In this document: positions 1 through 6,084 of the stretch, one piece after another
Layout: the number at the start of each line of letters is the position of its first letter
How positions within the stretch are numbered: position 1 is the stretch's first letter
NCBI GenBank assembly: GCA_022790905.1
Contig: JAAVYC010000023.1
Location: 1-6,455 of the forward strand
Source: Lachnospiraceae bacterium
GTDB taxonomy: Bacteria > Bacillota > Clostridia > Lachnospirales > Lachnospiraceae
Reading direction: 5' to 3'
Length of the DNA stretch: 6,455 nt
Made by a program: the position numbers and the translations under genes
Notes under the pieces: model-generated
The model's database searches: none
The model's input: only the letters and a program-made list of their open reading frames with translations
Told to the model about the DNA's origin: nothing

Positions 1-440
1 ATAATGTTTTTTAACCATATCTTTTTTGTATCCCTTTGTGACGAGACGACCAAAAAATCTTCTTTTTCACTGTTTAGTTTTTCTATCGCCTGTTCTAAAA
101 CCTGGTCTAACTTTTTTTGTGCGATCGGTTTTACCAGATAACGAAATGCCTCCACTTCATAGGCTTCAAAAACATATTCTTGGAAAGATGTGACAAAGAT
201 CAAGAGATTTCCAGACATCTTCTCTCGCAATAATTTTGCTAAGTCCATGCCACTGATTTCCGGCATTCTGATATCCAAAAAAATAATATCAAATGTCTCT
301 TTTGCATTCAACAAATCCTTTCCTGTATAAAACTGTCTGTAAAGAGCGGGAACTCTTTTTTTCTCTAAAATATTCTCAACGCGTTTCGCTAAGTCTGCAC
401 ATTCTAACACGACATCGTCACACACGGCAATCGAAAACAA
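1..440 (-). CDS. LytTR-family response regulator, receiver domain (3' end outside window)
   Basis: The visible 146 residues form a complete CheY-like receiver domain and the start of a linker. They begin MFSIAVCDD, with the acidic pair D8/D9. The phosphoacceptor is D56 in FLDIRMPEISG, followed by T84 in FVTSF and K104 in YLVKPI. The motif FQEYVFEAYEVEAFRYLVKPI is typical of AgrA/VirR/LytR-type regulators, whose C-terminal LytTR domain binds DNA. The visible tail (FLVVSSQRDTKKIWLKNI) looks like the first strands of that domain, but the rest is outside the window. The start is TTG at 440, chosen because GAGGAGG lies 7 nt upstream; the nearby ATG is in another frame, and the internal GTG would cut off the first beta strand. 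The gene follows the alaS terminator by about 40 nt. I see no convincing promoter of its own. A partner histidine kinase is expected downstream but cannot be seen. The family call is firm; the signal and targets are unknown. Confidence 0.9.
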   Translation of the reverse strand, partial: MFSIAVCDDVVLECADLAKRVENILEKKRVPALYRQFYTGKDLLNAKETFDIIFLDIRMPEISGMDLAKLLREKMSGNLLIFVTSFQEYVFEAYEVEAFRYLVKPIAQKKLDQVLEQAIEKLNSEKEDFLVVSSQRDTKKIWLKNI

Positions 441-447
441 CAGGATA

Positions 448-454
448 CCTCCTC
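448..454 (-). promoter_or_regulatory. Ribosome binding site of the response regulator gene
   Basis: GAGGAGG on the minus strand ends 7 nt before the TTG at 440. It is the main reason for taking that TTG as the start, since no in-frame ATG lies nearby. Confidence 0.75.
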
Positions 455-481
455 TCAACCATACGGTCTCTCTTAGGATAT

Positions 482-517
482 AAAAAGGAGATGCAGCAAA
501 ATCGCTCATCCCCTTTT
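482..517 (-). terminator. Rho-independent terminator after alaS
   Basis: On the minus strand, AAAAGGGGATGAGC pairs with GCTGCATCTCCTTTTT around a 6-nt GATTTT loop, with one G-T wobble and one bulged G. The right arm runs into TTTTTATA. It begins about 5 nt after the alaS stop codon. The A-rich left arm means it may also work for plus-strand transcripts, but no plus-strand gene ends here. Confidence 0.8.
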
Positions 518-522
518 CTTCT

Positions 523-3177
523 CTATTTGATCTGACTTTCTAACACAGCTTTTGCTTCTGCTAACGCATCTGCAATTCCCGCCGGATTCTTTCCTCCAGC
601 CTGTGCCATATTTGGACGACCACCACCGCCGCCGCCTACTTTTCCAGCAATTGCTTTGATCAGATTGCCCGCATGGGCACCACTTTTCATCGCAGTGTCG
701 GTTGCCATCGCCACAAGGTTGACTTTTCCGCCATTCTCTGAAGCTAGGACAATCACGCCTTCACCCAATCTCTCTTTTAACTGGTCTCCTAAATCGCGCA
801 AACCATTCATATCCACGCCGTCGGCACGGACTGCTAAAAGTTTTACACCTTTTATCTCTTCCACCTGATCCATGACATCGCCCAGCGCTTCTTTTGCAGC
901 TTTACTCTTTAGCGACTCATTTTCGCTCTGTAATGCCTTGATCTCTGCCATTAGATGCTCCAATTTATCCACTAGACCCTGCGGATTAGTCTTCACTACT
1001 TTTGCAGCCTCCTCTAACATCTCCTCAATTCTGTCATAGTAACCGAATACGCCTTCTGAAGTGAGAGCCTCAATACGACGCACTCCCGCTGCAATACCGG
1101 ATTCTGAGACGATCTTAAATGCGTTGATGTTACTTGTATTTTCAACATGAGTACCTCCGCAGAGTTCGATAGAAAAATCGCCCATACTGACTACACGGAC
1201 GCTGTCCCCATATTTTTCGCCAAATAACGCCATAGCACCGCTCTTTTTCGCCTCATCTAAAGTCATAATCTTTGTCACAACCGGAAGTGACTGACCAATC
1301 TTTTCGTTTACCAGACTTTCCACTTTCGCCAGTTCTTCTTCTGTCATAGGCGCAAAATGGGAGAAATCGAATCGAAGTCTGTCCGCATCCACATATGAAC
1401 CGTGCTGTTCCACATGGCTGCCTAACACTTCGCGCAGCGCTTTTTGCAGTAAATGTGTCGCACTGTGATTTCTCATGGTCAGGGAACGTCTTCTTTTATC
1501 CACTTTCAGACTGACCATATCACCCACCTTGATCATGCCCTTTTTCACTTTACCGACATGTCCGACTTTTCCTCCGCGAAGATTGATCGTATCTTCCACC
1601 TGAAAAATTCCGTCTGCCGTCTCGATGCTTCCAATATCGTTACACTGACCGCCCATCGTCGCGTAGAATGGAGTCTCTTCCACGATCACAGTTCCAACTT
1701 CCCCATCTGAAAGCGCCTCCACAAGCTCTGTCTCAGAAGTCAGCACTGTCACCTTCGATGCATGCTCTAACCGGTCATATCCGACAAACCCCGTCGTAAC
1801 CGCCACGTCAATCTCGTCGTATACTGTGGCATCGGCTCCCATATAGTTGGTCTCTTTGCGCGCACTTCTCGCCTTTTCTCTCTGCTCATCCATGCACTTT
1901 TTAAAGCCGTCCTCATCGATCACAAATCCCTGTTCCTCTAAGATCTCCTGCGTCAAATCAATCGGGAATCCATAGGTATCGTATAATTTAAAAGCATTCT
2001 CGCCAGATAATACTTTGCTGCCTGTCCCTTTCATTTCCTTTTGCATTTCATCTAAAATACTAAGACCCTGATCGATCGTTTTATTGAATTTCTCTTCTTC
2101 CTGCGTTAACACTTTTAAGATAAATTCTCTTTTTTCCTCTAACTCAGGATAGCCGTCTTTACTCTCCGCAATGACCGTCTCACTCAATTTTGCAAGGAAT
2201 TTCTCTTCTATTCCAAGCAGTCTTCCATGGCGCGCCGCGCGGCGGATAATTCTGCGTAGTACATAGCCTCTTCCCTCATTCGTCGGCATAATTCCATCGG
2301 AAATCATAAACGTCGCCGAACGGATATGGTCCGTGATCAGACGAATGGATACATCATCTAAAGCATCGGTCTGATACTTCTTATGAGCAATCTCACAGAT
2401 TTTATCGCGAATTGCTTTCATCGTGTCGATATCAAACACTGAATCCACGTCCTGTACCACAACGGCGAGACGCTCTAAGCCCATGCCCGTGTCAATATTT
2501 TTATTCTCAAGCTCCTCGTAATTGCCGTGTCCGTCTCCGTTAAACTGTGTGAATACGTTGTTCCACACCTCCATAAAACGATCGCAGTCGCAGCCCACTT
2601 TACAATCCGGGCTGCCGCATCCATATTTTCCCCCGCGGTCATAATAGATCTCAGAACACGGTCCGCAAGGTCCCGCGCCGTGCTCCCAGAAATTATCACA
2701 CTCACCGTTCTCGTCGCGATAAAAGCGTGTGACTTTTTCCGCCGGAACTCCGATCTCTTTGGTCCAGATCTCAAACGCCTCGTCGTCCTCTCCATAAATG
2801 GACGGATAGAGTCTTTGCGGATCCATGCCGAGCACTTCTGTCAAAAATTCCCAGCTCCAGGCAATCGCCTCATGTTTAAAATAGTCTCCAAAAGAAAAGT
2901 TACCAAGCATCTCAAAAAAAGTCAGATGTCTCGCCGTCTTTCCAACATTCTCGATATCCCCAGTACGGATACATTTCTGACAGGTAGTCACTCTTTTTCT
3001 CGGCGGAATTTCCTGGCCCGTAAAATAAGGTTTCAACGGCGCCATTCCCGCATTGATCAGCAGCAGACTGTTGTCATTGTGCGGTACTAAAGAAAAGCTG
3101 TTCATCGACAAATGCCCTTTTCCCTCAAAGAACTCCAGATACATTCTGCGAAGTTCATTCACTCCATATTTTTTCAA
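523..3177 (-). CDS. alaS: Alanyl-tRNA synthetase
   Basis: A full-length cytoplasmic AlaRS of 884 residues (E. coli has 876), which charges tRNA-Ala with alanine and hydrolyses mischarged Ser- and Gly-tRNA. The class II catalytic core spans about residues 1-240: motif 1 region near 30-52 (VPHNDNSLLLINAGMAPLKP), motif 2 near 86-101 (TFFEMLGNFSFGDYF), motif 3 near 227-238 (NIDTGMGLERLA). A tRNA-recognition helical region follows, to about 455. The editing domain has the zinc-binding residues H571 and H575 (HSATH), C673 and H677 (CGGTH). A predicted coiled coil covers about 713-765, and the C-Ala domain carries a six-glycine run at 848-853. Six cysteines (171, 174, 187, 192, 196, 198) cluster in the catalytic core, a pattern I associate with clostridial AlaRS. 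The start is TTG, supported by GGAGG 9 nt upstream and the family N terminus (MKKYGVNELRRMYLEFF). The gene probably shares the promoter ahead of the 47-residue ORF, and there is no T-box leader. Confidence 0.98.
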   Translation of the reverse strand: MKKYGVNELRRMYLEFFEGKGHLSMNSFSLVPHNDNSLLLINAGMAPLKPYFTGQEIPPRKRVTTCQKCIRTGDIENVGKTARHLTFFEMLGNFSFGDYFKHEAIAWSWEFLTEVLGMDPQRLYPSIYGEDDEAFEIWTKEIGVPAEKVTRFYRDENGECDNFWEHGAGPCGPCSEIYYDRGGKYGCGSPDCKVGCDCDRFMEVWNNVFTQFNGDGHGNYEELENKNIDTGMGLERLAVVVQDVDSVFDIDTMKAIRDKICEIAHKKYQTDALDDVSIRLITDHIRSATFMISDGIMPTNEGRGYVLRRIIRRAARHGRLLGIEEKFLAKLSETVIAESKDGYPELEEKREFILKVLTQEEEKFNKTIDQGLSILDEMQKEMKGTGSKVLSGENAFKLYDTYGFPIDLTQEILEEQGFVIDEDGFKKCMDEQREKARSARKETNYMGADATVYDEIDVAVTTGFVGYDRLEHASKVTVLTSETELVEALSDGEVGTVIVEETPFYATMGGQCNDIGSIETADGIFQVEDTINLRGGKVGHVGKVKKGMIKVGDMVSLKVDKRRRSLTMRNHSATHLLQKALREVLGSHVEQHGSYVDADRLRFDFSHFAPMTEEELAKVESLVNEKIGQSLPVVTKIMTLDEAKKSGAMALFGEKYGDSVRVVSMGDFSIELCGGTHVENTSNINAFKIVSESGIAAGVRRIEALTSEGVFGYYDRIEEMLEEAAKVVKTNPQGLVDKLEHLMAEIKALQSENESLKSKAAKEALGDVMDQVEEIKGVKLLAVRADGVDMNGLRDLGDQLKERLGEGVIVLASENGGKVNLVAMATDTAMKSGAHAGNLIKAIAGKVGGGGGGRPNMAQAGGKNPAGIADALAEAKAVLESQIK

Positions 3178-3186
3178 TTCTTTGTT

Positions 3187-3191
3187 CCTCC
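3187..3191 (-). promoter_or_regulatory. Ribosome binding site fixing the TTG start of alaS
   Basis: GGAGG on the minus strand lies 9 nt before TTG at 3177. The only nearby ATG (3200) is upstream of this site and in another frame, where it meets a stop after eight codons, so TTG is the start. Confidence 0.8.
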
Positions 3192-3208
3192 AAAATCCAT
3201 TTCTTCTG

Positions 3209-3352
3209 TTATTCCTTTAGGGTATCTTTTGCAGTTTCCTTTGCATCTTTATTCATCCGCATTTTCTTTCCCGCCATTACTCCGACAATCGCAATTAATA
3301 CAAAAATAACTAACTTTACTACATATTGAATCAAACTCGCCAAAAACGTCAT
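3209..3352 (-). CDS. Small single-span membrane protein, 47 residues, unknown function
   Basis: A short ORF starting at ATG, with GGAGG 7 nt upstream, and ending at TAA 31 nt before alaS. The product starts MTFLASLIQYVVKLVIFVL. It has one hydrophobic segment at about residues 8-28 (ending VLIAIVGVMAG) and then a lysine-rich charged tail (GKKMRMNKDAKETAKDTLKE). The positive-inside rule predicts that the tail is cytoplasmic. It is the first gene after a strong promoter, so it is probably transcribed with alaS. I do not recognise a named family. Similar small hydrophobic proteins with a charged tail are common in clostridia, but a function cannot be given. The RBS, promoter placement and membrane-protein composition make it likely to be a real gene rather than chance. 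Confidence 0.72.
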   Translation of the reverse strand: MTFLASLIQYVVKLVIFVLIAIVGVMAGKKMRMNKDAKETAKDTLKE

Positions 3353-3372
3353 AACATTCCCTCCATTTTCTG

Positions 3373-3387
3373 TGTACAAACCGTACA
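3373..3387. promoter_or_regulatory. Possible operator: TGTAC-N5-GTACA dyad in the leader
   Basis: A perfect inverted repeat with 5-bp arms and a 5-bp spacer lies just downstream of the predicted transcription start, where a repressor could block the promoter. The arms are short and could arise by chance. As RNA it would form only a weak hairpin. No specific regulator is proposed. Confidence 0.25.
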
Positions 3388-3398
3388 GACTATTCTTT

Positions 3399-3427
3399 AT
3401 GATAGCACAGGAAAATTCTTATTTCAA
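3399..3427 (-). promoter_or_regulatory. Sigma-A-type promoter for the small membrane gene and alaS
   Basis: The -35 box TTGAAA (3422-3427) and -10 box TATCAT (3399-3404) are separated by 17 nt. A TG one base before the -10 box makes it an extended -10 promoter. The predicted transcript starts near 3392, leaving a leader of about 40 nt before the ATG at 3352. The sequence upstream is A/T-rich (AATAAAAATGTATAAATAG) and could act as an UP element. The leader is too short for a T-box or other large riboswitch. Confidence 0.75.
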
Positions 3428-3497
3428 GATATCTCCCTTTTCTATTTATACATTTTTATTCCCATACAGACCTAACCGGATCGCTACATTTTAGACA

Positions 3498-3971
3498 TCA
3501 GAGTTCCACATCTTCCAATAGCGCGTCTCCGTCCGCTGCGGACGTAGCCAAAACATCGCACCGCTCATTTAACGGATGTCCGTCATGCCCTTTCACCCAG
3601 ACATAGGTGACCTGATGCGGCTTCATCACCTCCAAAAGACGTCTCCAGAGATCTTCATTTTTTACTGGCTTTTTGTCTGCTTTTTTCCATCCTCTTTTGA
3701 TCCATCCTTCAATCCACTTCTGGTGAAATGCATCCACTAGATATTTTGAGTCCGAATATAGGGTAACCTCACAAGGCTTTGTCAATGCCTCTAGTCCGCG
3801 TATGGCTGCCATCAATTCCATTCTATTGTTCGTTGTCTTTTTATATCCAGCGGATAACTCCCGCTCATGTAAAGTCCCCTTTGAGTCCACATACTGGAGT
3901 ACTGCTCCATATCCTCCAGGACCGTCCGGATTCCCCCTCGCCGCCCCGTCCGTATAGATTGTCACTTCCAT
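3498..3971 (-). CDS. rnhA: Ribonuclease HI
   Basis: A 157-residue cytoplasmic endonuclease that cuts the RNA strand of RNA-DNA hybrids (R-loops, primer remnants). It aligns by eye with E. coli RNase HI (155 residues) over nearly its full length. The catalytic DEDD set is present: D8 (IYTDGAARGNP), E52 (TTNNRMELMAA), D74 (LYSDSKYLVDA) and D139 (NERCDVLA). The helper histidine is H129 (WVKGHDGHP). The basic handle region (GWIKRGWKKADKKPVKNEDLW) matches the bacterial HI type, which has no N-terminal hybrid-binding domain. The start is ATG at 3971, with AGAGG 8 nt upstream. A longer reading from TTG at 4010 would add 13 residues not typical of the family and overlap the preceding gene. It lies 28 nt after the MBL gene, probably in the same transcript. 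I see no clear terminator after its stop. Confidence 0.96.
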   Translation of the reverse strand: MEVTIYTDGAARGNPDGPGGYGAVLQYVDSKGTLHERELSAGYKKTTNNRMELMAAIRGLEALTKPCEVTLYSDSKYLVDAFHQKWIEGWIKRGWKKADKKPVKNEDLWRRLLEVMKPHQVTYVWVKGHDGHPLNERCDVLATSAADGDALLEDVEL

Positions 3972-3979
3972 TTTCTCAT

Positions 3980-3984
3980 CCTCT
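3980..3984 (-). promoter_or_regulatory. Ribosome binding site that decides the rnhA start
   Basis: AGAGG on the minus strand lies 8 nt before ATG at 3971. It supports the 157-residue product over the longer TTG-initiated form. Confidence 0.6.
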
Positions 3985-3999
3985 CTTTTTATCGTAAGT

Positions 4000-4770
4000 C
4001 TATAGTTCAAAAACCTGATTTTCCTGATTGATCTCCATCATTTTTTTTGCAAGTTCCTCCTCGCCCCGCGAAATCAACTCTTTTTTATAGGTCCCAATCA
4101 GATCATAGCGCTTCCACATATGCATTGGAAATACGACATCTGCATCCATTTCGTGCAAAAAATAATCCATTCCATTTTTATAATTTTCTTCTAAACGCAT
4201 ATCCATCACAACAAATGCAATGTCCATATGAGTTCCCCTAAGAGGCTCCAATTCTTCTCTGTACTCCCGCTTCATCTGCTCCCTATAAGCATCATTGCGC
4301 ACTTCTCCTTTGCGCACCTCCCAGCTCCACTCGTTCAAATCCCCTGCATGAAAGATCGTCTTGCCCTGATATCGCACCAAAAAGGAGACTCCCTCATCAG
4401 TAGAGCCATAAGCGCGCACTGATAGTCCATCCACCTCATAACTTCCTCCAGGTTTTGTCGTAATCATCCTCTCTTTCACACTTGGATCAATCCCATTACG
4501 GCTTAAATATTTTTCATTAAAGCGCATATCATTCCCCAGAAAAAAGCGCATCTGCGGGTAGTCCATTCCCCATTTTAAGGACTCCAACCAGAAATGATCG
4601 CGGTGTTTATGGCTCGCAAAAATATAATGCTTTTTATATCGCGAAAAATCAGGCAGCTCGCCCTCAAAATTTACCTCCGGTGTCTTTTTTTTATCAAAAT
4701 AGTCAAATAGCAATAACGTCTCGCCGATTTCCACTGCAAAACAGCTGTGCATAATATATAAGACTCTCAT
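4000..4770 (-). CDS. Metallo-beta-lactamase-fold hydrolase, substrate unknown
   Basis: A 256-residue soluble protein with the MBL metal-binding motif HxHxDH at H54, H56, D58 and H59 (FASHKHRDHFW). It also has an N-terminal IMHSCFAVEIG strand (H8) typical of the UlaG-like/Lactamase_B_2-type branch, H141/D144 (IFHAGDLNEWSW) and a C-terminal H217 (VFPMHMW). Where many MBL proteins carry a further metal-binding histidine, the sequence reads AYGSTDEGVSFLV, without histidine. From memory, a similar GSTDxGVSFLV...HAGDLN pattern recurs in uncharacterised Firmicute proteins. There is no signal peptide or membrane segment. Its ATG overlaps the stop of the deaminase gene (ATGA), and only a weak AGGG precedes it, so translation is probably coupled to the deaminase. 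That suggests a related role, for example on a nucleoside or phosphosugar product, but this is a guess. The fold is well supported; the reaction is unknown. Confidence 0.88.
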   Translation of the reverse strand: MRVLYIMHSCFAVEIGETLLLFDYFDKKKTPEVNFEGELPDFSRYKKHYIFASHKHRDHFWLESLKWGMDYPQMRFFLGNDMRFNEKYLSRNGIDPSVKERMITTKPGGSYEVDGLSVRAYGSTDEGVSFLVRYQGKTIFHAGDLNEWSWEVRKGEVRNDAYREQMKREYREELEPLRGTHMDIAFVVMDMRLEENYKNGMDYFLHEMDADVVFPMHMWKRYDLIGTYKKELISRGEEELAKKMMEINQENQVFEL

Positions 4771-6068
4771 CTCATTTTCCCTATGATCTCATTTGCCTTT
4801 CTATAGATTTCTTCCGGCTCTTCCCCAATATGGAATCTGCCGTCTTCATATAAAATGTTTCCATTTACCATCGTCAATTTTATGTTCTGTTTACTGCCGC
4901 TATACACCAGATTTTTCGTGAGATTGTTTTCCGGCTGCATATTAGGCTGATGTAAATCGATCATTATTAGGTCCGCCTTTTTTCCAACCGCAAGACAATC
5001 GCAATCTGTAAGCCCCATCGCATAAGCACCTCCCGCTGTCGCCATATAGAGCACTTCATTCGCATCCAAAACGGCAGCATCGTTTTCTCTTAATTTTGCG
5101 AGTCCTAAGACCAAAAACATCTCCCGGAACATATCCAAAGAGTTATTGCTCGCGGCTCCGTCCGTTCCAATCGCCAGATTGATGCCCGCTTTTCTTATTT
5201 TTTCCAGTGGTGCAATCCCACTCGCCAACTTGAGATTAGAAGCCGGATTTGTGATTACATGCAATTTTTTATCCCTAAAAATCCGAATATCTTCCTCATC
5301 AAACCAGACGCAGTGATAGCCGCCTCCGCCATAGTCATAGAGTCCAAGCTCATTCAAAAGCTGCACCGGTGATTTTCCATAACGCCCTTTACACTCTTCC
5401 ACTTCCTTTTTCGTCTCCGAAATATGCGTATAGACCGGAGCATGATATTTATGACTCAATTCTGCCAATCCCGTTAAAAGTTTTTCATCTGTCGTATATT
5501 CTGCGTGAAATCCCATCTGATAACTGCAAAGTTCATGGTAGCCATTGTATCTCACATATTCCTCTTCCAACTCTTCCAAAGAACTTGTAAAATTATTCAA
5601 CCCACTGACCTGTATCATCCGAAACCCACAGTCAATTCCCGCCTGTATAACCTCCCTCGGATAAATATACATATCAAATACAGAAGTAATTCCGCTCGTG
5701 AGGTATTCCATAACGGCAAGCTTCGTAAAAAGATAGGCGTCCTCTTTTTGAAGTTTTGCCTCCATCGGAAAAATCTGTTCATTCAGCCATTCCTGCAGCG
5801 GAAGATCATCTGCTCTTGATCGCAAAAAAGTCATAGGCGAATGCGTATGGGCATCTTTAAAGCCGGGCATCAACAGATTTCGCCTTACGTCAATTTCTCT
5901 GTCCCAGAGAATGATATCATCTGGATTTTTGCAGACCGAACCGACGTCTGCGCCATCTCCGATATAACAGATTTCACTGCCGCGCACCCAGAGTTCTCCC
6001 TCTAGAATCCCAAACTGCTTCTCCTGCTTTCGTATCAGGATTCTCGCGTTATAAAACCGTATGTTCAC
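4767..6068 (-). CDS. mtaD: Amidohydrolase of the MTA/SAH (5'-deoxyadenosine) deaminase family
   Basis: A 433-residue cytoplasmic amidohydrolase expected to deaminate 5'-methylthioadenosine, S-adenosylhomocysteine, 5'-deoxyadenosine or adenosine to the inosine analogue. The metal and catalytic residues are complete: H74 and H76 (DAHTHSPMTFLRSRADD), H188 (GFHAEYT), H215 with E218 (THISETKKEVEEC), H252 (YHCVW) and D303 (IGTDGAASNNSLDMF). N274 and S277 sit in the typical ITNPASNLKLASG segment. The N- and C-terminal parts form the small beta domain shared by cytosine deaminase-like enzymes. The start is GTG, with GGAGGTGA just upstream, and it lies 16 nt after the phosphorylase stop. Its own stop overlaps the start of the MBL gene. 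Next to a purine nucleoside phosphorylase, a nucleoside deaminase role fits better than the related atrazine- or guanine-type amidohydrolases. Exact substrate preference cannot be read from the sequence, so the symbol denotes the family. Confidence 0.87.
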   Translation of the reverse strand: MNIRFYNARILIRKQEKQFGILEGELWVRGSEICYIGDGADVGSVCKNPDDIILWDREIDVRRNLLMPGFKDAHTHSPMTFLRSRADDLPLQEWLNEQIFPMEAKLQKEDAYLFTKLAVMEYLTSGITSVFDMYIYPREVIQAGIDCGFRMIQVSGLNNFTSSLEELEEEYVRYNGYHELCSYQMGFHAEYTTDEKLLTGLAELSHKYHAPVYTHISETKKEVEECKGRYGKSPVQLLNELGLYDYGGGGYHCVWFDEEDIRIFRDKKLHVITNPASNLKLASGIAPLEKIRKAGINLAIGTDGAASNNSLDMFREMFLVLGLAKLRENDAAVLDANEVLYMATAGGAYAMGLTDCDCLAVGKKADLIMIDLHQPNMQPENNLTKNLVYSGSKQNIKLTMVNGNILYEDGRFHIGEEPEEIYRKANEIIGKMR

Positions 6069-6072
6069 TCTA

Positions 6073-6080
6073 TCACCTCC
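6073..6080 (-). promoter_or_regulatory. Ribosome binding site for the GTG start of the deaminase
   Basis: GGAGGTGA on the minus strand matches the 16S anti-Shine-Dalgarno sequence over eight bases. It lies in the 16-nt gap after the phosphorylase stop, with 7 nt between GGAGG and the GTG at 6068. Confidence 0.8.
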
Positions 6081-6084
6081 GGTT

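Noticed and set aside
441..481. Promoter for the response regulator in the gap after the alaS terminator
   Set aside because: TATATC and TATCCT resemble -10 boxes, but there is no -35 box at proper spacing, and the region is mostly terminator tail and RBS.
630..645. Short simple repeat of cc(a/g) units (caccaccgccgccgcc)
   Set aside because: It encodes the six-glycine run in the C-Ala domain of AlaRS, a normal feature of the family.
2527..3090. Plus-strand open frame of 187 codons opposite alaS
   Set aside because: It is the antisense shadow of a highly conserved part of alaS. It has no RBS, domain or sensible composition of its own.
3174..3200. Eight-codon ORF (ATG 3200 to TGA) overlapping the alaS TTG
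   Set aside because: It has only a poorly spaced AAGGA upstream and contains the alaS RBS itself. It is most likely chance.
3440..3480. Second promoter around TATAAA upstream of the main one
   Set aside because: The TATAAA-like box has no acceptable -35 box at 16-18 nt spacing. It is better explained as A/T-rich DNA upstream of the main promoter.
3353..3497. T-box riboswitch before alaS
   Set aside because: The space between the promoter and the first gene is about 40 nt, and no T-box core sequence is present on the minus strand.
3972..4010. Longer rnhA starting at TTG 4010
   Set aside because: The extra 13 residues are not part of the RNase HI family and would overlap the MBL gene. The ATG at 3971 has an RBS at the right distance.
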